From a bacterium (GTDB taxonomy: Bacteria; CAIJMQ01; JAADFP01), in assembly GCA_027021085.1 (NCBI GenBank), contig JALUVB010000247.1, positions 1-28,511 on the forward strand: a DNA stretch of 28,511 nt. Reading direction: 5' to 3'. Numbering within the stretch: position 1 is the first letter of the stretch; each line of letters starts with the position of its first letter. Under the pieces are notes generated by a model that saw only the letters and a list, made by a program, of their open reading frames with translations, searched no databases and was not told the DNA's origin. This document shows positions 22,197 through 28,511 of the stretch, piece by piece. The translations under genes were made by a program, and so were the position numbers.

Positions 22197-24131
22197 ATGA
22201 TGGAGTGGTCTCGTGATGGCTCTGCAAAAAAGTTGCTGCAAGAAATAAGAGAGGAGGATTTCCAATTATCCTGGGATAGATTGCAGGAACAACTTCCCCA
22301 GTGCGGCTTTGGTATCCTGGGGATATGCTGCCGCAACTGTTCCATGGGTCCCTGCAGGATAGATCCCTTCGGCGAAAATGCCCAGGTGGGCGTATGCGGA
22401 GCAGACGCTGATACCATTACCGCGAGAAACTTTCTGCGCATGGTAGCAGCAGGCGTTTCTGCCCATTCCGACCACGGAAGAGCCGTAGCCGAAACTTTGA
22501 TAAAGGTGGCCAGGGGAGAAGCACCCGGATACGAGATAAAAGATGAATACAAGCTGCTTAAACTTGCCCTGGAATTTGGCCTGGAAGTGGAGGGGAAGAA
22601 AATAGAAGATATTGCCCTGCAGGTGGGGATAAATGCCCTGCACGAATTCGGAAACCAGGAAGGAGAAATTACCCTGGTTAAAAGAGCGCCTCTCAAAAGG
22701 CAGAATATCTGGAGAAAACTGGGAGTGGTACCGCGGGGCGTGGACAGGGAAGTGGTAGAGGCTTTGCACCGCACTCATATGGGAACTGACCAGAACTATT
22801 TACATATTATGCGACAGGCTACGCGCTGTGCACTATCCGATGGCTGGGCAGGTTCAATGTTAGCTACCGAATTACAGGATATTCTCTTCGGCACCCCCAC
22901 CCCCATCGTGGGCAAGGTAAACCTGGGCGTACTCAAGGAGGACCAGGTAAATATTATTGTACACGGGCATGAACCCCTGCTTTCCGAAATGATAGTAATG
23001 GCTGCCCGGGACCCGGAGATGCTCAAGATGGCTAAAGAAAAAGGAGCCAGGGGGATAAATATTGCCGGCATCTGCTGTACTGCCAACGAGGTCCTGATGA
23101 GACACGGGATTCCCCTGGCAGGCAACTTCCTTAACCAGGAACTTGCCATAACCACCGGCGCAGTGGAAGTGATGGTAGTAGACGTACAATGCGTAATGCA
23201 GTCCCTGCCCACCATAGCCTCCTGCTTCCATACCCGGATTATCACCACTTCTGAAAAAGCCAAAATCTCCGGAGCAACCCATATGGAATTTAGCGAGGAA
23301 AATGCTCTGAAAAAGGCAAAGGAAATAATCAAGATGGCTATTGAACGATTCCCCCTGCGCAAGAAATCCCAGGTGCGAATTCCTGCAGGAGAAGTAGACC
23401 TGGTGGCAGGATTTACACACGAGACTATCACTTACATGCTGGGAGGTATGTTCCGTGCTTCTTACAAACCTCTCAATGATAATATCATAGGAGGCAGAAT
23501 AAGAGGGGTAGCCGGCGTGGTAGGATGCAATAATCCCAAGGTTACCCATGATGAGTCCCACCTCATCATGGTCAAGGAGCTTTTGAAACAGGACGTGCTG
23601 GTACTCCAGACAGGCTGTGCAGCCATTGCCTGCGCCAAGGAGGGACTCTTAGACCCGGTGAAAGGGCTGGAATACTGCGGGGACGGTTTAAGGGAGGTCT
23701 GCGAAGCCGTGGGTATTCCTCCTGTCCTGCATTTAGGTGCTTGCGTGGATAACTCACGCATTCTGGTAGCGGCAACCGCCATGGTGAAAGAAGGCGGGTT
23801 GGGTGATGATATCTCCGAGCTTCCCGCGGCTGGAGCAGCTCCGGAATGGATGAGTGAAAAAGCTATCTCCATAGGACAGTACTTTGTTGCCTCCGGCGTA
23901 TTCACAGTCTTTGGCGTTACCTGGCCTACACTGGGGAGCAAGAATCTAAGCAGGTACCTGTTTGAAGAAATTGAAGAGGAGATGGGCGGCAAATGGGCAT
24001 TTGAACCTGACCCGCTGAAAGCTGCCCATTTAATGATAGAGCATATTAATAAAAAGAGAAAAGCGCTGGGTATAGATAAAGCCAGGGAAAGGGTCCTCTT
24101 TGATATGGAGATGAGGAGGGGACTGGAATGA
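22197..24131 (+). CDS. cooS: Nickel-dependent carbon monoxide dehydrogenase catalytic subunit
   Basis: A 644-residue CODH (also called AcsA). Tandem ATGs occur at 22197 and 22200; AAGGAGG spacing favours the second, but coordinates are given from the first. The D-cluster cysteines are C36 and C44, and the B-cluster cysteines C45, C48, C53 and C67. C-cluster ligands are present in IVHGHEP (His), AGICCTANE, DVQCVMQ, VVGCNNP, QTGCAAIA and HLGACVDNSR (Cys). The enzyme interconverts CO and CO2 and delivers CO through a tunnel to AcsB. All catalytic residues I looked for are there. The gene lies between FNOR and acsB, so it may serve both the ACS complex and NAD(P)H-linked CO oxidation. Confidence 0.97.
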   Translation: MMEWSRDGSAKKLLQEIREEDFQLSWDRLQEQLPQCGFGILGICCRNCSMGPCRIDPFGENAQVGVCGADADTITARNFLRMVAAGVSAHSDHGRAVAETLIKVARGEAPGYEIKDEYKLLKLALEFGLEVEGKKIEDIALQVGINALHEFGNQEGEITLVKRAPLKRQNIWRKLGVVPRGVDREVVEALHRTHMGTDQNYLHIMRQATRCALSDGWAGSMLATELQDILFGTPTPIVGKVNLGVLKEDQVNIIVHGHEPLLSEMIVMAARDPEMLKMAKEKGARGINIAGICCTANEVLMRHGIPLAGNFLNQELAITTGAVEVMVVDVQCVMQSLPTIASCFHTRIITTSEKAKISGATHMEFSEENALKKAKEIIKMAIERFPLRKKSQVRIPAGEVDLVAGFTHETITYMLGGMFRASYKPLNDNIIGGRIRGVAGVVGCNNPKVTHDESHLIMVKELLKQDVLVLQTGCAAIACAKEGLLDPVKGLEYCGDGLREVCEAVGIPPVLHLGACVDNSRILVAATAMVKEGGLGDDISELPAAGAAPEWMSEKAISIGQYFVASGVFTVFGVTWPTLGSKNLSRYLFEEIEEEMGGKWAFEPDPLKAAHLMIEHINKKRKALGIDKARERVLFDMEMRRGLE

Positions 24132-24191
24132 ATCCCGTTTCAACAAAAGATTTGCCCTTGGATAGGCTCTCGGGTATAAGGAGGGGAGAAT

Positions 24192-26396
24192 ATGTCTAAA
24201 ATTATTGCTTCAGCAGCCATAAGGGGAGCACACAAAATTGTAGATATGGCAGAAAAGAAATGGAAAGAAGCGGTTGATAAGTTTGGTATTAACCAGGAGG
24301 TGCATTTTCCGGAAACTGCCTATTACCTGCCAATCATATACGGCATACTGGGAGAAAAAATAGAGAAACTATCTGACATGGAAAAAGTATTTTCCCTATG
24401 TAGAAAATTCTTACCCGCACCCGTGCATGAGAAAGTACACCTACCCTACCTGGGCCCCACGCTGGACGCCGGCATGGTAACTCTATTTGCCGAGGAAATG
24501 ATGGAAGCAGTAAAGTACCTGGAAGAACCTGACTTCTACTTCCCGGAAGAAGAACCGCCGGAAGGCAAGCTCTGGCTGGGTGCAGCAAACGACATAATTT
24601 TAAGGAAAAGGGGCATTGAATTTGTGGATGGTACTGCACCCGGGTTTGCCGCCATTGCCGGAGCAGCCCCCGACGCAACGACTGCCATGAAAATCGCCCA
24701 GGAGTTGCAGGAGAAAAATCTATACGTCTTCATGTGTGCCCAGCACGCAGGGAAGAGGTTCGCCGAGCAACTGGTGGAAGGAGGCATGCAAATCGGCTGG
24801 CCCGTGCGGCTGGTGCCATTCGGACCGGAGATTTATGAGGCTGTGTTTGCCCTGGGATTCGCGGTAAGGGCTGCCATGTCCTTTGGAGGAATAGAACCAG
24901 GAGATTTCCGAAGAATTCTTATCTACAACAAGGACAGGATATTTGCCTTTGTCCTGGCATTGGGCTACGTCTCGGAAGAATGGTATGCCAATGCCGCAGG
25001 AGCAATTAATTTTGGTTTTCCCACCATTGCTGACACCCCTATCCCGCAGATTCTTCCCACCGGAGTATGCACCTATGAGCACGTGGTTTCCAACATTCCC
25101 CACGACCGGATAGTAGCCAAGGCCGTAGAAGTAAGGGGATTGAAAGTCACGGTAAGCAAAGTCCCCATTCCGGTTCCCTACGGACCCGCCTTTGAAGGAG
25201 AAAGGGTGAGAAAAGAGGACCTTTACCTTGAAGCAGGAGGGACAAGAACATTATCCTGCGAATGGACTACCACCCTTCCCCTCAACCAGGTGGAAGACGG
25301 GAAAGTAGAAGTCATCGGTTCTGACCTTGATGAGCTACCGGAAGGCACACAGACGCCCTTAGCCATAGTAGTGGAGGTAGCCGGCAGAGAAATGCAGGAG
25401 GAGTTTGAACCCATCCTGGAAAGGCAAATCCACGATTACATAAACTATATAAACGGGGCAATGCATATAGGACAGAGGGAGATAGTATGGATAAGGATAA
25501 GCAAGAAAGCCAAGGAGAAGGGACTCCGTTTAAAGCACCTGGGTATGGTCATACATGCCAAGTACCATGAAGTATTCGGGAATATCCTGGATAAGGTGCA
25601 GGTAAAGCTATACACGGACGAGCAAAAGGTAAAAGAGATACTGGAAAAAGCAAGAATAGTCTGGAAAGCCAGGGATGAGAGACTTGCCGGTATGACCGAT
25701 GAAGAAGTTGACACATTCTACTCCTGCACCCTATGCCAGTCATTTGCTCCCTCTCATGTCTGCATAGTCACCCCGGAACGCACAGGGCTGTGCGGTGCCT
25801 ACTCCTGGCTTGATTGCAGAGCCTCTAACCGGATAAATCCCGAAGGACCCAACCAGCCGGTGAAAAAAGGAGCAATTATTGACAGCCGCCTGGGACAGTG
25901 GGAGGGATGCAATGAATTTGTAAACAAAGCCTCACGGGGAGCGCTGGAGAGAGTAAGTATATACAGTTTAATGGTAGACCCCATGACCACCTGCGGATGC
26001 TGTGAATGTATTGCCGTGGTATTACCCCTTTGCAACGGAATAATGACCGTGAACCGGGAATACAAGGGCGATACTCCCTGCGGCATGAAATTTACCACGC
26101 TGGCAGGCACCATCGGAGGAGGCAAACAGAACCCGGGCTTCCTGGGGCACTCAAAATTTAACATCACCCAGAAGAAATTCATTGCTTCCGAAGGAGGAAT
26201 AAAAAGACTGGTATGGATGCCCAAAATGCTCAAGGAAGAAATCTGGGAGAGACTGGTCAAAAGATGCGAAGAGATAGGAATGCCTGATTTGCCAAATATG
26301 ATTGCCGATGAGACAGTGGGAGTAACCGAGGAAGAAATACTCACTTTCCTGCAGGAGAAAAAACATCCTGCCCTGGAAATGGAACCTTTGATTTGA
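24192..26396 (+). CDS. acsB: CO-methylating acetyl-CoA synthase
   Basis: A 734-residue bacterial-type acetyl-CoA synthase. The A-cluster ligands are complete and keep the spacing of the Moorella enzyme shifted by six: [4Fe-4S] cysteines C512, C515, C524 and C534, and the C601-G602-C603 motif that holds the proximal and distal nickel. F518 (QSFAP) corresponds to the phenylalanine near the nickel site. The N-terminal domain (about 1-310) that binds CODH in bacteria is present, unlike archaeal CdhC. It joins CO, the corrinoid methyl group and CoA into acetyl-CoA. The ATG follows AAGGAGGGG, 60 bases after cooS. The stop overlaps the -35 element of the next promoter. Confidence 0.97.
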   Translation: MSKIIASAAIRGAHKIVDMAEKKWKEAVDKFGINQEVHFPETAYYLPIIYGILGEKIEKLSDMEKVFSLCRKFLPAPVHEKVHLPYLGPTLDAGMVTLFAEEMMEAVKYLEEPDFYFPEEEPPEGKLWLGAANDIILRKRGIEFVDGTAPGFAAIAGAAPDATTAMKIAQELQEKNLYVFMCAQHAGKRFAEQLVEGGMQIGWPVRLVPFGPEIYEAVFALGFAVRAAMSFGGIEPGDFRRILIYNKDRIFAFVLALGYVSEEWYANAAGAINFGFPTIADTPIPQILPTGVCTYEHVVSNIPHDRIVAKAVEVRGLKVTVSKVPIPVPYGPAFEGERVRKEDLYLEAGGTRTLSCEWTTTLPLNQVEDGKVEVIGSDLDELPEGTQTPLAIVVEVAGREMQEEFEPILERQIHDYINYINGAMHIGQREIVWIRISKKAKEKGLRLKHLGMVIHAKYHEVFGNILDKVQVKLYTDEQKVKEILEKARIVWKARDERLAGMTDEEVDTFYSCTLCQSFAPSHVCIVTPERTGLCGAYSWLDCRASNRINPEGPNQPVKKGAIIDSRLGQWEGCNEFVNKASRGALERVSIYSLMVDPMTTCGCCECIAVVLPLCNGIMTVNREYKGDTPCGMKFTTLAGTIGGGKQNPGFLGHSKFNITQKKFIASEGGIKRLVWMPKMLKEEIWERLVKRCEEIGMPDLPNMIADETVGVTEEEILTFLQEKKHPALEMEPLI

Positions 26397-26422
26397 CAGA
26401 ATAATTTGGTAAGGATTAGAAT
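26393..26422 (+). promoter_or_regulatory. Promoter of the toxin-antitoxin module, overlapping the acsB stop
   Basis: Perfect TTGACA (26393-26398, covering the acsB TGA), an 18-base spacer and TAGAAT (26417-26422, five of six). Transcription would start near 26429. It could also drive acsC downstream. Confidence 0.72.
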
Positions 26423-26426
26423 AAAA

Positions 26427-26453
26427 GTAAGTAATAAAAATGAGGTAAGTAAT
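26427..26453 (+). repeat. Direct repeat GTAAGTAAT x2, candidate antitoxin operator
   Basis: GTAAGTAAT at 26427-26435 and again at 26445-26453, 18 bases apart start to start. The first lies at the predicted transcription start and the second overlaps the antitoxin ATG and its GAGG ribosome-binding site. AbrB-type antitoxins usually repress their own promoter, so this is a plausible operator; it is also AT-rich enough to arise by chance. Confidence 0.45.
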
Positions 26454-26691
26454 GGCATATTTTACTACCCTTACTAAAAAAGGGCAGATAACTATTCCCA
26501 AGGAATTAAGAGGGATGCTTTCTCTTAAAACCCCCTCTAAAGTAATATTAGAAATAGAAGAGGGTAAAAAGACAATTAAAATAACACCTCCCCTTGACAT
26601 ACTGAACCTGGCGGGGAAGTTAAAACCCAGAAAGGGGAAATCCGCCGTGAAAGCAAGAGACATTCTTGAGAAGCATTATCAAAGATTGTAG
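26452..26691 (+). CDS. AbrB/SpoVT-type antitoxin
   Basis: A 79-residue protein. Residues 4-48 form a swapped-hairpin AbrB fold, FTTLTKKGQITIPKELRGML followed by VILEIEEGKKTIKITP; TKKGQITIPKELR is the family hallmark. Residues 50-79 (LNLAGKLKPRKGKSAVKARDILEKHYQRL) form the basic, helical tail that such antitoxins wrap around a PIN toxin. It is followed after 3 bases by the PIN gene, the classical antitoxin-toxin order. Its base composition is clearly more AT-rich than acsB and acsC on either side, a sign that the pair came from elsewhere. Confidence 0.88.
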   Translation: MAYFTTLTKKGQITIPKELRGMLSLKTPSKVILEIEEGKKTIKITPPLDILNLAGKLKPRKGKSAVKARDILEKHYQRL

Positions 26692-26694
26692 AAT

Positions 26695-27087
26695 ATGGAG
26701 TATTTTATTGACACCAATGTATTCTTGAAAGTATTAATCAGAGAAGATGATAAAATCTTTGCAGAATGTTTCCATCCTTTTAAAATAATCAAAGAGAAAA
26801 AAGTTTCTGCCTTTACCTCTTCTCTGGTAATTGCCGAAGTACATTGGACACTTCTGAGTTTCTATCAGATACCTAAGAAGGAAGTGACTGAAGCACTAAA
26901 AAGCATTATAAATTTAAGAGAACTTAAAATAACGGATAATTTTAATGTAAGAACTGCTATTAATCTTTACGAAGATTATTCGGTTAAATTTATAGATGCC
27001 CTTATTGCTTCTATTCCTAAAATATTTAAAAGAGAAATGGCAGTTGTCTCCTATGATAATGACGTAGAACCCTCGAGAGTGCTTTGA
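26695..27087 (+). CDS. PIN-domain ribonuclease toxin (VapC-like)
   Basis: A 130-residue PIN-domain protein. The acidic residues expected for magnesium binding are all present: D6 (FIDTN), E48 (VIAEVHW), D101 (KFIDALIA) and D121/D123 (SYDND). Such toxins cut tRNA or rRNA when the antitoxin is lost. The length is normal for the family, and the short C-terminus after SYDND (VEPSRVL) is slightly unusual but does not remove catalytic residues. It appears intact and potentially active, inside the CODH/ACS operon between acsB and acsC. It is AT-rich like the antitoxin gene. Confidence 0.87.
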   Translation: MEYFIDTNVFLKVLIREDDKIFAECFHPFKIIKEKKVSAFTSSLVIAEVHWTLLSFYQIPKKEVTEALKSIINLRELKITDNFNVRTAINLYEDYSVKFIDALIASIPKIFKREMAVVSYDNDVEPSRVL

Positions 27088-27159
27088 AGAGGCGCCTTTA
27101 CCCCAACTACTGTGAGGTTTTACCGCCAAAAGGGGATTCTCTTGAAAGGAGGTTGAAAA

Positions 27160-28503
27160 ATGGGACTGAATGCTCTGGAAATATTTAAGCTTCTACCTAA
27201 AACAAACTGCAAAAAATGCGGGTTCCCCACCTGCTTAGCCTTTGCCATGCAGCTGGCCATGGGAAAAGTATCCCTGGACAAGTGCCCGGATGTAAGCGAA
27301 GAATCCCGGGCAAAATTGCAGGAATCTTCTGCGCCTCCCATAAAAACCGTTACCATTGGCAAGGGGGAATCAGAACTCAAACTGGGAGGAGAGATAGTAT
27401 TATTCCGCCATGAGAAAACCTTTTACAGCCCCACCGGGATAGGTACCACCATATCGGAGGATATGAGCGAGGAAGAAATAGAAGAACGCATAAACAGGCT
27501 TAAAACTCTTGAATACGAAAGGGTGGGACTGAGCTTAAAAGCAGACCTCGTAGCAGTGGAAGACAGGGGGAAAGGCAAATTTCTGGAACTGGCACAGAAG
27601 GCATTATCCACAAAAAAAGCCGTGATTCTTGCCAGCAAAAGTCCTGCGAACCTGGAAAAGGTTTTAAAGGAACTATCCGATTTTTGCCCCCTTGTTTACG
27701 CAGCGACAGAAGAAAATTTTGCCTCGATGGCTAAACTGGCAAAAGAATTTCGCGTACCCCTGGCAGTAAAAGCAGAAGGGATAGAAAAACTCATCCCCCT
27801 GATAGAGAAGATTAAGCAAATGGGAGTGGAAAACCTGGTCCTGGATACCGGGGCAAATGATATTAAAACCCTTTTCAGGGACATGGTAAGCTTGAGAAGG
27901 GCAAGCATATTAAAAAAATTCAGGACCCTGGGTTATCCCACAATCTCTTTTACCGGAAGATTAACAGATGATTACCTCAAGGAAGCCCTTTACGCTTCCA
28001 TACTAATTGCAAAATATTCCAGCGCCGTAGTAATGAACCATATTGCAGGAGAAACTCTTTTTCCTCTATTAATAGAAAGATTGAATATATTCACCGACCC
28101 TCAAAGACCGATGGCCACCCCGGAAGGCATATACGAAATAGGCAAACCTGACGAGAATTCCCCGGTTATAGTTACCGTGAACTTTGCTCTTTCCTACTTC
28201 ATTGTCTCAGGAGAAGTGGAAAACTCCCGCACCCCGGCCTGGCTGCTTGTGCAGGATTCGGAAGGGTTATCCGTGCTTACTGCCTGGGCAGCAGATAAAT
28301 TCAATGCAGAAACTATTGCTGCACTGGTAAAGAAAACCAAAATAGAGGAGAAAATTAAGCATCGGAAACTTATTATCCCCGGTTATGTGGCCCAAATAGT
28401 GGGCGAGCTGGAAGAAGAATTGCCAGGCTGGGAAATACTACTGGGGCCAAGAGAAGCCTCCTATATCCCTGCTTTCCTCAAAAGCAGCTGGAAAGCAGCA
28501 TAG
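27160..28503 (+). CDS. acsC: Corrinoid/iron-sulfur protein large subunit (CODH/ACS gamma)
   Basis: A 447-residue protein. The N-terminal [4Fe-4S] domain holds C17, C20, C25 and C42 in TNCKKCGFPTCLAFAM and DKCPDV, the low-potential cluster that reactivates the cobalt. A short linker (about 58-66) leads to a TIM barrel with LKADLVAVEDRGKGKFLELA and LVLDTGANDIKTLFRDMVSLRRASILKKF. The C-terminal corrinoid-binding region includes IAKYSSAVVMNHIAGETLFPLLIERLNIFTDPQRPMATPEGIYEIGKP. With AcsD it carries the methyl group to AcsB. AAGGAGG precedes the ATG. A 72-base spacer separates it from the toxin gene; I see no separate promoter there. It should be expressed from the operon or the toxin-antitoxin promoter. 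Confidence 0.95.
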   Translation: MGLNALEIFKLLPKTNCKKCGFPTCLAFAMQLAMGKVSLDKCPDVSEESRAKLQESSAPPIKTVTIGKGESELKLGGEIVLFRHEKTFYSPTGIGTTISEDMSEEEIEERINRLKTLEYERVGLSLKADLVAVEDRGKGKFLELAQKALSTKKAVILASKSPANLEKVLKELSDFCPLVYAATEENFASMAKLAKEFRVPLAVKAEGIEKLIPLIEKIKQMGVENLVLDTGANDIKTLFRDMVSLRRASILKKFRTLGYPTISFTGRLTDDYLKEALYASILIAKYSSAVVMNHIAGETLFPLLIERLNIFTDPQRPMATPEGIYEIGKPDENSPVIVTVNFALSYFIVSGEVENSRTPAWLLVQDSEGLSVLTAWAADKFNAETIAALVKKTKIEEKIKHRKLIIPGYVAQIVGELEEELPGWEILLGPREASYIPAFLKSSWKAA

Positions 28504-28511
28504 AAAAGGAA

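Noticed and set aside
22172-23992. Long minus-strand ORFs opposite cooS
   Set aside because: Their frames are complements of a well-conserved CODH and carry no domain or ribosome-binding site of their own.
27055-27087. Frameshift at the end of the PIN toxin
   Set aside because: The ending VEPSRVL is a little unusual, but alternative frames do not extend a recognisable family sequence and the length is normal.

Overview
The window looks like chromosomal DNA from an anaerobic bacterium that uses the Wood-Ljungdahl (reductive acetyl-CoA) pathway. The ribosomal and cell-cycle genes (rpsB-tsf-pyrH-frr) and the promoters are bacterial. The acetyl-CoA synthase is the long bacterial form, with a CODH-binding N-terminal domain. 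Nickel enzymes and ferredoxin-like proteins are prominent. The sequence alone does not fix the lineage; an uncultured or deep-branching phylum is my guess. I see no rRNA, tRNA, CRISPR array, IS element or prophage.

Left part (1-7052): the 3' end of a TPR protein and a small 2[4Fe-4S] ferredoxin (+), a decayed ThuA-like pseudogene (-), an MFS transporter (+), then minus-strand genes for a double-ACT protein, a Cys-type sulfatase, a GT4 glycosyltransferase, and a nickel/cobalt permease with a YHS protein. The permease pair has its own promoter carrying a G-tract operator-like sequence. A repeat-rich spacer (4416-4789) lies between the sulfatase and the glycosyltransferase.

Middle (7227-17851, all minus strand): rpsB-tsf-pyrH-frr-dnaB, then an operon read as nadD-mtlD-MDR dehydrogenase-E1 alpha-E1 beta-TIM-barrel isomerase. 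A second repeat-rich spacer (17457-17851) shares hairpin and heptamer repeat families with the first. A clear intrinsic terminator closes the Hsp20 gene.

Right part (18489-28503, plus strand): a CODH/ACS operon in the order cooC - 58-codon small ORF - acsD - CooF-like four-cluster ferredoxin - FAD/NAD oxidoreductase - cooS - acsB - [AbrB antitoxin / PIN toxin] - acsC. CooC would load nickel. CooS makes or oxidises CO. The CooF-like protein and flavoprotein could link CODH to NAD(P)H. AcsC/AcsD carry the methyl group on a corrinoid. AcsB assembles acetyl-CoA. The nickel permease elsewhere in the window could supply the metal.

Main points for follow-up: the unlisted small ORF between cooC and acsD; the separation of acsC from acsD by five genes plus an AT-rich toxin-antitoxin module whose promoter overlaps the acsB stop codon; near-leaderless promoters at three genes; and a spacer hairpin family whose copies show compensatory base changes.
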